Part shown: piece by piece, positions 1-7,394 of the stretch
Layout: every line of letters begins with the position of its first letter
How positions within the stretch are numbered: position 1 is the stretch's first letter
Assembly (NCBI GenBank): GCA_900547135.1
Contig: URFJ01000081.1
Coordinates: 1 to 8,887, forward strand
Source: an uncultured Eubacteriales bacterium
GTDB taxonomy: Bacteria > Bacillota > Clostridia > Christensenellales > CAG-138
Length of the DNA stretch: 8,887 nucleotides
Direction: 5' to 3'
Program-made: the position numbers and the translations under genes
Notes under the pieces: generated by a model
Told to the model about the DNA's origin: nothing
Database searches by the model: none
The model's input: the letters and a program-made list of their open reading frames with translations, nothing else

Positions 1-1283
1 CGGAAGGAGCTATTATTGCGAATATGCCGTTTGTCGTTCAATATAAATATTATATATGGGCTGCCGGCTTTATTCTGGTGGTGATGTTGCTTCTGCTTTT
101 TAGTTACCAAAGAAAGCGATATATACAGGAGGCTTTACATAAGAAGGATGCGCAGGAGAAGTTAAAAAGGGAGAAGACTTTTCTTTCTTTTGCGTTGGAT
201 AGCGGCAACATTTTCGCTTTTCGGTATAGCAAAGGGGTATTCGAGTTTGATAATAGATTCTACCATTATTTAGGTATGCCCTGTGTACCGATGAAAATCG
301 AGGAGTTTCAGGATGCTATACATCCTGAAGAACTGGATAATTTCCTTCGAGACCGGAATCTGCTGGATAGTGGCTTTCTTTCCCGGAAAGTGACGCAACG
401 TCGTTGTAACTTTAATAAGAAGGGGTATGAGTGGTGGGAATTTCGCTATGCCCAAAATAAGAATGAGAAAGATTCGGTTTCCGGTGACGAAGCTGTTGAG
501 GTAAGTGGCTTATGCTTGAATATCCAGCGGATAAAAGACACGGAGAATAGCCTTATAGCCGCCCGCCAGAAAGCGGAGGAATCCGATCGGATGAAATTAG
601 TCTTTCTGGCGAATATGAGCCATGAGATACGTACGCCTCTGAATGCGATCGTAGGCTTCTCCCAATTGCTCAATTCGGATATGCCTTTGGAACCGGAGGA
701 AAAGGCGGAGTTTATAGATCTGATTACCAAAAACAGTGACCTGTTGCTTAAGCTGATCAACGATATCTTGGATCTATCACGCATAGAATCCGGTAGCATG
801 TCTTTCTCTTATGAGAACCTCGATCTGAGTAAACTGATGGGAGATATCTTCCATACGCATCAATTGATGATGCCGGAGGGAGTGGAGTTAAAGATAAGGG
901 TTCCCCATGAACCTCTTATCATCCGTTCGGATCATTTCCGGTTGACGCAGGTTTGTACCAATTTCATTAATAATGCGGTGAAGTTTACCGCTAAGGGATA
1001 TATCGAGATCGGATACGAACTTAGCGCAGATGGAAAATCGATCCTTATTTCCGTGAAAGATACGGGTAAGGGCATTCCTGATGATAAAAAGGAAAAGGTA
1101 TTCGAGCGTTTCCAGAAACTAGATGAGTTTGCCCAAGGTACAGGCTTGGGGTTAGCGATCTGCCAGAGTATCGTTCATACGTTTCATGGAAGCATATCGC
1201 TTGAATCCGAGGTTGGTGTAGGTAGTAAGTTTACGATCTCGCTACCTTATACCCCGGGGTTGGAGCTGAAGGAAAGAACTTAA
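1..1283 (+). CDS. Membrane sensor histidine kinase, C-terminal part (5' end outside window)
   Basis: This is a two-component sensor kinase that autophosphorylates on histidine and passes the phosphate to a response regulator not present here. Residues are numbered from the ATG at base 24. One membrane segment (about 9-27) is followed by a short basic/coiled linker and a PAS-like region (about 52-172). The HisKA dimerisation domain carries the H-box SHEIRTPLNA with phospho-acceptor H200. The HATPase_c domain shows the N-box NFINNAVKFT (about 313-322), the G1 box DTGKGIP (346-352) and the G2 box GTGLGLAI (372-379). No receiver domain follows, so it is not a hybrid kinase at this end. The frame is open to the window edge (seven more codons before the ATG), and a membrane helix would sit almost at the N-terminus. 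I infer that a periplasmic sensor domain lies upstream and that the ATG is internal. Style and motifs fit Bacteroidales. The stop overlaps the convergent nrfA stop. The signal sensed is unknown. Confidence 0.9.
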   Translation, partial: EGAIIANMPFVVQYKYYIWAAGFILVVMLLLLFSYQRKRYIQEALHKKDAQEKLKREKTFLSFALDSGNIFAFRYSKGVFEFDNRFYHYLGMPCVPMKIEEFQDAIHPEELDNFLRDRNLLDSGFLSRKVTQRRCNFNKKGYEWWEFRYAQNKNEKDSVSGDEAVEVSGLCLNIQRIKDTENSLIAARQKAEESDRMKLVFLANMSHEIRTPLNAIVGFSQLLNSDMPLEPEEKAEFIDLITKNSDLLLKLINDILDLSRIESGSMSFSYENLDLSKLMGDIFHTHQLMMPEGVELKIRVPHEPLIIRSDHFRLTQVCTNFINNAVKFTAKGYIEIGYELSADGKSILISVKDTGKGIPDDKKEKVFERFQKLDEFAQGTGLGLAICQSIVHTFHGSISLESEVGVGSKFTISLPYTPGLELKERT

Positions 1284-2740
1284 TTACCTTCGATGAATCG
1301 TTTATTGGCCCTCGCTTCTTCCTGCCATTGGGGGATGACGGTTTCTAAAAACTTTTGTTTGGCCTGTTGCTCGGCTTCCATATCGAGGCCGATATATTGC
1401 TGGGCTTTCGCTTTCGTGGAGATATCCGGCATCGGAACGTCTTGGGTATAGCCTAGCTGCGCTAAGACCTTCATGATCTGGATGCGGGCTTGGGTAGACT
1501 TATCGAGTCCGCTGCCCAAGATACGTGTGACTTCTTGGGGCGCGTGGAAAGCCGCCCCGTGTGAGGCCACGGCGAAGTCCCAACGCCATTGTGCCTGCCG
1601 GAGCAGTTTTAATACGTTTTTCATTTGAGATTCCGTAGCGCCTTTGTCCCAAGCGAATTTCGCTTCTATATGGGCTTTTGTCAATTCTTCCTCTACACGC
1701 ATGCGTATGGCGTAGACTTTGTTTTGCCGTTCATAAACATCCTTGCGTAAGGTCTCCTCACTTTCCCGGTGGCAGGCTTGGCAAGTACGGTCTATCATCG
1801 CCAACGGGCTTTTGATATGATGGTTGTTGTACCGGTTCTCATCTTCCCCGACAGCAGGCATATGGCATTCTCTGCAGGAAACGCCTCTTTGCCCGTGAAT
1901 GCCCATCTGGAATAACTCGAAATCCGGATGTTGCGCCTTTATCAAATGTGCCCGGCTTAATTTATGGGTGAAATCGGTGAAGTTTATGCTATCGTAATAG
2001 GCTTCTATATTTTCTACTGTATAACCTTGATCCCAAGGTAAGGCTAGTATACGATCTTCTCCTTGGAAATAATATTCGGCGTGGCATTGGGCGCATACTA
2101 GAGATCGCATCTCTTGCTCGGTTGCGTCCTCTATACGTAATCCGTTGCGCTTATAGGCACTTTTCAAGAATGAGCGGGTCACGCGCAATCCCGTGCTCTG
2201 CGGCTCATGGCAGTCTGCGCATCCGATTGGATTCACGATCTCGTTGCCTAGCTCCGCCCATTTCTTCTTATATAAGGTCTTGGCATTGGTGGTCGTTAAT
2301 AAGCGGGGTATGTCCGGACTTTTACATGCCCAGCATGCGGCAGGCTGGGGACCACTCGTCGGGGTCATGGGAGCGCCGGTCCGCAGGCTTTTGTATAGAT
2401 CTTCTATGGAATACATATGCCCTCTGGGACTTAGATAATCTTTGGAGAAAGCGTATCCTGCCCATAATACCATCATTCCGGGATGTTCGGCCAAGATATC
2501 AGCTTGTTGGTTCCCATTAAACAAACTGCGGAAAGTCGTGTCCGAGGTTTGTTTCCAACTTTGGTACTCATTGGAATAACGAAGGTCTATAGAGTCGCTG
2601 TTTTGTTGATCGATTGGCTGATCATCGGTATCGTCGATGAATTTGATGCTATCTTGTCCGGTAACAGTAGTACGTAAGATCACTAATACGATAATGACGA
2701 TTAGACTTATGGCTATAGAAGTTTTATAGTGTGCTTTCAA
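1280..2740 (-). CDS. nrfA: Pentaheme cytochrome c nitrite reductase (ammonia-forming), NrfA
   Basis: NrfA carries out six-electron reduction of nitrite to ammonium in the periplasm, the last step of dissimilatory nitrate reduction to ammonium. Numbering is from the proposed TTG start (486 residues, normal for the family). A single membrane segment (about 8-22) could be an uncleaved anchor or signal peptide. Five heme sites are visible: the catalytic CWACK (136-140, lysine-ligated), then CADCH (174), CAQCH (216), CRECH (289) and CQACH (320). Active-site and calcium-site positions are present: Y223 in AEYYF, K268 and Q270 in KAQHP, H282 in GIHGQRG, and distal histidines in SHGAAFH. The C-terminal half closely resembles Bacteroidales NrfA. 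Start: no in-frame ATG lies between the DUF255 gene and the membrane segment. TTG at 2738-2740 is the best candidate, preceded only by a weak AAAGG. The reading frame stays open up to 2914, but that part is antisense to the DUF255 gene. The usual upstream partner nrfH is absent, because the sequence changes lineage just there. Confidence 0.93.
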   Translation of the reverse strand: MKAHYKTSIAISLIVIIVLVILRTTVTGQDSIKFIDDTDDQPIDQQNSDSIDLRYSNEYQSWKQTSDTTFRSLFNGNQQADILAEHPGMMVLWAGYAFSKDYLSPRGHMYSIEDLYKSLRTGAPMTPTSGPQPAACWACKSPDIPRLLTTTNAKTLYKKKWAELGNEIVNPIGCADCHEPQSTGLRVTRSFLKSAYKRNGLRIEDATEQEMRSLVCAQCHAEYYFQGEDRILALPWDQGYTVENIEAYYDSINFTDFTHKLSRAHLIKAQHPDFELFQMGIHGQRGVSCRECHMPAVGEDENRYNNHHIKSPLAMIDRTCQACHRESEETLRKDVYERQNKVYAIRMRVEEELTKAHIEAKFAWDKGATESQMKNVLKLLRQAQWRWDFAVASHGAAFHAPQEVTRILGSGLDKSTQARIQIMKVLAQLGYTQDVPMPDISTKAKAQQYIGLDMEAEQQAKQKFLETVIPQWQEEARANKRFIEGN

Positions 2741-2791
2741 GTGTTTACCTTTTATCTTAAATAAAATATTCTTTGTATTAACTGCGAATAT
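2741..2791. other. Divergent spacer holding the apparent lineage junction
   Basis: This is an AT-rich gap between the proposed nrfA start and the ATG of the DUF255 gene, which are transcribed away from each other. Genes to the left look like Bacteroidales and genes to the right like Clostridia. No Shine-Dalgarno sequence precedes the ATG at 2792 (the bases before it read TTAACTGCGAATAT). I could not place a Bacteroides-type TTTG / TAnnTTTG promoter for nrfA with confidence. I find no transposase, inverted repeat or obvious target duplication that would mark an insertion. The exact changeover base cannot be set from the sequence alone and may fall within the first codons of the DUF255 reading frame. 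Confidence 0.5.
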
Positions 2792-4852
2792 ATGAATAAT
2801 AATGATACGCCAAACAGACTGATTGATGAAAAGTCCCCATACCTGCTTCAGCATGCGTATAATCCTGTGAAGTGGTACCCATGGGGCGGCGAGGCCTTTG
2901 AAAGGGCGAAACAATTCGACAAGCCGGTGTTTCTGTCAATCGGGTACAGCACTTGCCACTGGTGCCATGTAATGGCCCATGAGTCCTTTGAAGACGTTGA
3001 AGTCGCCAAGCTTCTCAACGAATATTTTATATGCGTCAAGGTAGACCGCGAGGAGCGGCCCGACGTAGACGCCGTATACATGAGCGTATGCCAGGCGGTA
3101 ACGGGATCGGGAGGATGGCCGCTTACGATAATTATGAATGCTGATCAAAAGCCGTTTTTCGCCGGCACCTATATACCCAAAAGGAGCAAATTTGGAATTC
3201 CGGGCATGATGGAGCTTTTGCCGGCCATTTGGGAGCGCTGGACACATAACAGGGACGCACTGGCGTCGATAGGCGATGAAATATGCGCCTATTTAAACAA
3301 AGGACAAAATCTATCGAATGAAAAGGCGGACAAAGATCCCAAAGAACTTGCCAAGGCAGCTTTTAAGCAGCTTAATTCAATATTTGATGAAAAAAATGGA
3401 GGTTTTGGTGGGGCGCCAAAGTTTCCAACACCCCATCAACTGCTATTCCTAATAAAATACTATCAGCTTGAAGGGGATGGCCTAGCGCTTAAAATGACCG
3501 TTAAAACGCTTGAGCAGATGTATCGCGGAGGTATATTTGATCATATAGGCGGCGGATTTTCACGCTACTCGACCGATTCGCGCTGGCTTGTGCCGCACTT
3601 CGAAAAAATGCTTTACGATAACGCGCTGTTAGGACTTGCGTATTCAGAAACCTACGCAGTAACGAACGATGAGTTTTACAGGGATGTAGCCAGCCGTACC
3701 TTCGACTATGTTTTAAGGGAATTAACCGACAGCGAGGGTGGATTTTACTGCGCGCAGGACGCCGACAGCGAGGGGAGCGAGGGGAAATACTATCTTTTTA
3801 CTCCTGATGAAGTTAAAAAAGCGCTTGGAAGGGATGAAGGGGAGAGCTTTTGCGGCTTGTATGGAATAACTAACAGCGGCAATTTTGAGGGAAAATCGAT
3901 TCCTAATCTACTGGATCGGCCGGATTATCGCACGCAGCGCGGCGATATGGATAAGCCTATCAAGATATTGTACGATTACCGGCTTAAGAGAACCAGCCTT
4001 CATAAGGACGACAAGGAGCTGGCCTCTTGGAACGCCCTCATGATAGCGTCGCTTGCTCGTTCGTCCGAGTTGCTTGATAAGGATAACTATCTCCATGCGG
4101 CAAAAACGGCCCAGACCATGTTTGAAAAGCGCTTTGCCATGGATGGGGGAAAGCTGCGCCTGAGGTGGAGGGACGGCCAAGCGGCATACGACGGTCATTT
4201 GGACGACTATGCGTTTTACGCTTGGGCGCTTTTGGAACTGTACCGCGCGACCTATGATGTGAAATACCTGGCAAGGGCTATAAGCATATCCAAACGCATG
4301 GTTGAAGCGTTTTATGATGGCGGCGGAGGTTTTTACCTGTACGCCAAAGGAGCGGAACAGCTTATCAGCAGGCCCAAGGAGACGTATGACGGGGCGATGC
4401 CATCAGGAAATTCCGTAGCGGCGCTTGTACTTAACAGGCTGTGGCGGTTGACTGGGGACAGCGAATGGCTCGATGTATCCCAGGCGCATATGGGGTATAT
4501 ATATGGCGCTATGGGCGATTATCCGGCTGGAAACACATTTGCTCTGCTTGCGGCTATGGAGGTTTCATATCCGTCGTGGGACCTGCTCTGCGCCAGTGCA
4601 GAAGGCAACGCTGATGACTTGAGGGAGCTGTTAAAGACGGTTACGTCAAATATAAGCGTAATCGTAAAGAGTCCGCTTAATGATAATGAACTTGAAGCCG
4701 TGGTCCCATTTACCGCGAACTATCCCCTACCAGGGAAGGGGGAGCGGAATACATATTATCTGTGCAGGGATGGAGCATGTAGTCCGCCCTGCGGCATTGA
4801 AACGCTTACGGACATGTTGGAGGATGGAAAAAAGGCCGAGACAATGGCGTAA
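2792..4852 (+). CDS. DUF255 / thioredoxin-domain protein, YyaL (SPATA20-like) family
   Basis: This is a 686-residue protein of the DUF255 family (B. subtilis YyaL, animal spermatogenesis-associated protein 20). The family is broadly conserved, probably cytosolic, and its reaction has not been established. The N-terminal thioredoxin-like domain (about 8-165) begins with the family signature NRLIDEKSPYLLQHAYNPV. It carries the CxxC motif STCHWCHVM (C55, C58) and continues through VDREERPDVD and GSGGWPL. The remainder resembles an alpha/alpha-barrel of the kind seen in N-acylglucosamine 2-epimerases and glycosidases, with NGGFGGAPKFPTPHQ, GGGFSRYSTD, PHFEKMLYDNA, CAQDADSEG and ASWNALM. No signal peptide is seen. 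Length is normal and the frame intact. There is no Shine-Dalgarno sequence at this ATG, unlike greA and lysS. The first seven residues (MNNNDTP) precede the conserved part, so the native start may have been lost at the junction. A strong terminator follows about 40 bp after the stop. Confidence 0.9.
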   Translation: MNNNDTPNRLIDEKSPYLLQHAYNPVKWYPWGGEAFERAKQFDKPVFLSIGYSTCHWCHVMAHESFEDVEVAKLLNEYFICVKVDREERPDVDAVYMSVCQAVTGSGGWPLTIIMNADQKPFFAGTYIPKRSKFGIPGMMELLPAIWERWTHNRDALASIGDEICAYLNKGQNLSNEKADKDPKELAKAAFKQLNSIFDEKNGGFGGAPKFPTPHQLLFLIKYYQLEGDGLALKMTVKTLEQMYRGGIFDHIGGGFSRYSTDSRWLVPHFEKMLYDNALLGLAYSETYAVTNDEFYRDVASRTFDYVLRELTDSEGGFYCAQDADSEGSEGKYYLFTPDEVKKALGRDEGESFCGLYGITNSGNFEGKSIPNLLDRPDYRTQRGDMDKPIKILYDYRLKRTSLHKDDKELASWNALMIASLARSSELLDKDNYLHAAKTAQTMFEKRFAMDGGKLRLRWRDGQAAYDGHLDDYAFYAWALLELYRATYDVKYLARAISISKRMVEAFYDGGGGFYLYAKGAEQLISRPKETYDGAMPSGNSVAALVLNRLWRLTGDSEWLDVSQAHMGYIYGAMGDYPAGNTFALLAAMEVSYPSWDLLCASAEGNADDLRELLKTVTSNISVIVKSPLNDNELEAVVPFTANYPLPGKGERNTYYLCRDGACSPPCGIETLTDMLEDGKKAETMA

Positions 4853-4889
4853 AGCTACAGATATATTCGGCAGGCCGGAGCGGACAGGC

Positions 4890-4930
4890 AAAATGCAATT
4901 CCGGCAAGATTTTCGGGGTTGCATTTTTTT
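4890..4930 (+). terminator. Intrinsic terminator of the DUF255 gene
   Basis: The left arm AAAATGCAATTCCG (4890-4903) pairs with CGGGGTTGCATTTT (4914-4927) across a 10-base loop, including two T-G wobble pairs. It ends in a run of seven T (4924-4930). It starts 38 bp after the stop of the DUF255 gene. This is the standard shape of a factor-independent terminator on the plus strand. Confidence 0.8.
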
Positions 4931-5289
4931 CATGCTGCACTTTAATCCGGTCGAGCGGACGCAACCTAAAAACAAGATATTCAGCAAACGGAGGCAGTAA
5001 ATGAGCAATCCAATCTGTAAAGACCCGCCACCCGTTTAACGAAGGCGTGATGGTACTTTGTACCGAATGGCCCCGGCACAGCACAAACAGGCAAAATCTT
5101 TGATTCGCCGTGAGAGGGCGGTTCAATCACAGCGCTTGAGCTGTACAATTTAATTATGGCCTGATTGCAATTTACCTTAGAGAGGACACGCTCAATATGG
5201 CTGTCAATCATGTAAAGATTCGAAAGCTTTAAAAAAATGATGGATGATTTTTACTGTAGGAGCGTATATTGACTTATATAATAAAATGT
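4931..5289. other. Gene-poor stretch with a micro-ORF and a possibly decayed reading frame
   Basis: No convincing full gene lies in these roughly 360 bases. Three things are visible on the plus strand. First, a 12-codon ORF at 5001-5039 has an ideal GGAGG site. Second, the frame running from 5005 to 5232 looks protein-like but is broken by TGA at 5101 and 5137; its last 30 codons include GLIAIYLREDTLNM and end at TAA 5230. Third, an ATG at 5197 inside that frame has a purine-rich AGAGAGGA just upstream. Minus-strand frames in the same place are open for up to about 106 codons, but I recognise nothing in them and they lack start signals. A remnant of an old gene is possible; ordinary spacer is equally possible. 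Confidence 0.35.
5001..5039 (+). CDS. Putative 12-codon micro-ORF with strong ribosome binding site
   Basis: The ATG at 5001 is preceded by GGAGG (4990-4994) with a 6-base spacing, a better translation signal than that of most genes in this window. The ORF reads MSNPICKDPPPV and stops at TAA 5037. It lies about 70 bp downstream of the DUF255 terminator, and I see no clear promoter. It could be the surviving 5' end of a decayed gene, a leader peptide or chance. No homology is recognised. Confidence 0.25.
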   Translation: MSNPICKDPPPV

Positions 5290-5327
5290 GGGTTGCGCAA
5301 AGGCGGACAATTATCTATGCGCAACCC
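5290..5327 (-). terminator. Probable terminator of the greA-lysS operon
   Basis: A perfect 10-bp inverted repeat, GGGTTGCGCA (5290-5299) and TGCGCAACCC (5318-5327), is separated by an 18-base loop. Read on the minus strand it is followed by ACATTTTATTATATAAG, an imperfect T-rich tail. It lies about 58 bp beyond the lysS stop. The plus-strand side has no T run, so it most likely serves lysS. The broken T run makes it weaker than the DUF255 terminator. Confidence 0.55.
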
Positions 5328-5385
5328 CGTTATACACAAGAAACATTGAAATTAATAGTAGATTCAAGTATGATGGCGTTTCTTA

Positions 5386-6879
5386 TCAGTTGGGCCGCAT
5401 CGTGGGGAACAGCAACACATCCCTTATTGTTGAAACGCCTGTCAAAAGCATAACAAGGCGGTCCATGCCAATGCCTATGCCGCCTGTGGGGGGCATTCCA
5501 TATTCAAGTGAAAGGCAGAAATCCTCGTCGATCATCATCGCTTCGTCGTCGCCCTTAGCGCGTTCCATTGCCTGCTGCATAAATCGCTGGCGTTGGTCAA
5601 TGGGATCGTTAAGTTCTGAAAACGCGTTCGCATATTCGCTGCCGCATATAAACAGCTCAAAGCGCTCTGTAATTCCGCAAGCACCTGGTTTGCGTTTGGC
5701 AAGCGGCGATATCTCGACGGGATAATCTATTATAAATGTAGGAGAGATAAGCTTATCCTCAACAAACTGGTCAAACGCCGCGGCAAGGAGCCTGCCTTTG
5801 ACAAGGGATACGCCATCCGTGTTAAGCTTTATGCTTTTTGCAAGCTCAAAGGCCTCGGTGTCGTCCTTGCAGGCGTAAAAGTCGGCTCCGGTGTAGCGCT
5901 TTACCGCTTCATTCATGCTAGTCCTTTCAAACGCCGGCTCCAGATCGATTTCGTGGCCGCAGTAATTGAGTTTGCATGAACCCAGAACCTTTTTCGCCAA
6001 GTGCCGGATAAGCCCTTCGGCCAGCTCCATCATGCCGTTATAATCGGTATACGCCTGGTACAGCTCAAGCATGGTGAATTCAGGGTTATGGGTGGCGTCC
6101 ATACCCTCGTTGCGGAAATTTCTCCCTATCTCGTATACTCGCTCCATGCCGCCGATTATGAGCATCTTAAGCCGCAGCTCCAAGGCGATCCTAAGGTACA
6201 TGTCTATATCCAAGGAGTTATGGTGCGTAATAAACGGCCTGGCAGACGCACCGCTCGCGGTTGTGTTCAATACTGGAGTCTCAACCTCCAAAAAACCCCT
6301 TTCGTCCAGATAACGCCGCGTTTCGCTAAGGATCATGCTCCGCTTTACAAACGTATCGCGCACCTCTGGGTTAACTATAAGATCCAGATACCTCTGGCGC
6401 GACCTTAGCTCGGGATCCTTGAGGCCGTGAAACTTTTCCGGAAGCGGGCGCAGCGACTTACACAATAGCGTGACCGATTCAACGTTTATCGAAACCTCGC
6501 CTGTGCGGGTTTTAAACACCGTGCCTGTTACGCCGGCTATATCGCCTATATCATAGGTTTTAAATCTGGCGTACTCATCCTCGCCTATGGAATCGCGGCG
6601 GACATAAGCCTGAATGGCGCCGCTCTTATCGAGTATATGGATAAAGGCGGCCTTGCCCATAATCCGTTTTGACATTATGCGTCCCGCCACGCTTACTGCG
6701 GAGTTCTCAAGCGCTTCAAAGCCATCGATGATATCGCGGCCATGGTGGCTTATCCCATAGCTCATTATTTCAAAGGGATCCCTTCCCTCCGACTGAAGCG
6801 TTTCAAGCTTGTCTCGCCTTACTTTGAGCAGCTCGGAAAGCTCCTCATTTGTTATTTCGTTGCTTCTGTTATCCTCCAT
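5386..6879 (-). CDS. lysS: Lysyl-tRNA synthetase, class II
   Basis: This cytosolic dimeric enzyme charges tRNA-Lys with lysine using ATP. It is 497 residues, normal length. The N-terminal OB-fold anticodon-binding domain (about 60-145) includes VAGRIMSKRIMGKAAFIHI. The class II catalytic core follows: motif 1 near 165-200 (SRQRYLDLIVNPEVRDTF, then RGFLEVETPVL), motif 2 with GRNFRNEGMDATHNPEFTM (about 252-270), and motif 3 GIGIGMDRLVMLLTG (467-481). The lysine-specific stretch ITERFELFICGSEYANAF and the C-terminal IRDVLLFPTMRP are typical of bacterial LysS. The start is an ATG with AGGAG five bases upstream. It follows greA with a 29-bp gap and no visible terminator, so I infer co-transcription from the promoter upstream of greA. 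The stop is TGA. No T-box leader is seen. Confidence 0.97.
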   Translation of the reverse strand: MEDNRSNEITNEELSELLKVRRDKLETLQSEGRDPFEIMSYGISHHGRDIIDGFEALENSAVSVAGRIMSKRIMGKAAFIHILDKSGAIQAYVRRDSIGEDEYARFKTYDIGDIAGVTGTVFKTRTGEVSINVESVTLLCKSLRPLPEKFHGLKDPELRSRQRYLDLIVNPEVRDTFVKRSMILSETRRYLDERGFLEVETPVLNTTASGASARPFITHHNSLDIDMYLRIALELRLKMLIIGGMERVYEIGRNFRNEGMDATHNPEFTMLELYQAYTDYNGMMELAEGLIRHLAKKVLGSCKLNYCGHEIDLEPAFERTSMNEAVKRYTGADFYACKDDTEAFELAKSIKLNTDGVSLVKGRLLAAAFDQFVEDKLISPTFIIDYPVEISPLAKRKPGACGITERFELFICGSEYANAFSELNDPIDQRQRFMQQAMERAKGDDEAMMIDEDFCLSLEYGMPPTGGIGIGMDRLVMLLTGVSTIRDVLLFPTMRPN

Positions 6880-6908
6880 AATTCTCCTGCTTTCGTAGCT
6901 TCTGAAAT

Positions 6909-7394
6909 CTATCTTTTCTTTTCAGTCTTGCCTATGCTCAATATACTCAGTGAAATAGTACCGCCCGGGGTTTCGACGTCGACTGTTTCTCCAACCGTAT
7001 GTCCGAGCAAGCCCCTTCCTATGGGCGACGCGTCGGATATAAATCCCTTCATGGGGTCTGATTCCATAGTGCCCACGATATGGTACTCAAAATCGCGTGA
7101 GAGCTTTTCGTTATGCACGCTTACAGTGGTGCCCACGCTGACGACGTCAGTGGTGACACTAGCCTCGTCTATTATGACAACGTTCCTTAGTTTGGATTCA
7201 AGCTCAGCTATCTCTATTTCGTTTCGCTCCTGTGATTCCTTTGCGGCGTCATATTCTGCGTTTTCGCTCAGATCGCCATGGGAACGAGCTTCCTGCAGCT
7301 CTTCCGCAATCTCCCTGCGGCGCACATTTTTAAGAAATTCGAGCCTGGATTCAAGTTGTTTTAGTCCGTCTGGCGTGAGCCTGATCTCTTCCAT
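6909..7394 (-). CDS. greA: Transcription elongation factor GreA
   Basis: GreA enters the secondary channel of RNA polymerase and stimulates cleavage of backtracked RNA, rescuing stalled complexes. The protein is 161 residues, standard length. The N-terminal coiled coil (about 10-75) carries the tip motif GDLSENAEYDAAKE, with the acidic residues D41 and E44 that organise the catalytic magnesium. The C-terminal FKBP-like domain (about 80-158) contains ISDASPIGRGLLGHTVGE and the PGG turn. The start is supported by AAGGAGG about 9 bases before the ATG. It is the first gene after a consensus promoter at 7499-7527 and lies 29 bp before lysS. Nothing is missing or odd in the protein. Confidence 0.97.
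   Translation of the reverse strand: MEEIRLTPDGLKQLESRLEFLKNVRRREIAEELQEARSHGDLSENAEYDAAKESQERNEIEIAELESKLRNVVIIDEASVTTDVVSVGTTVSVHNEKLSRDFEYHIVGTMESDPMKGFISDASPIGRGLLGHTVGETVDVETPGGTISLSILSIGKTEKKR

Noticed and set aside
2122..2520. Plus-strand open frames inside nrfA (up to 132 codons)
   Set aside because: They lie opposite heme-binding NrfA coding sequence, resemble no family, and look like shadow frames.
1..2740. Functional pairing of the histidine kinase with nitrite respiration (NrfA)
   Set aside because: They are convergent, there is no response regulator, and the PAS-like region shows no recognisable nitrate or nitrite sensing motif. Proximity alone is not evidence.
2741..2914. Longer nrfA start extending the minus-strand frame to 2914
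   Set aside because: The extra 58 codons are antisense to the well-conserved start of the DUF255 gene and lack NrfA-like or signal-peptide features; the membrane segment fits a start at 2740.
4806..5211. Minus-strand open frames over the end of the DUF255 gene and the following gap
   Set aside because: No ribosome sites, no recognisable domain, and one overlaps the DUF255 coding end and its terminator. Kept only as a note in the gene-poor stretch.
5288..5725. Plus-strand frame of 145 codons spanning the lysS end
   Set aside because: It is antisense to conserved lysS motif 3 sequence and crosses the lysS terminator hairpin.
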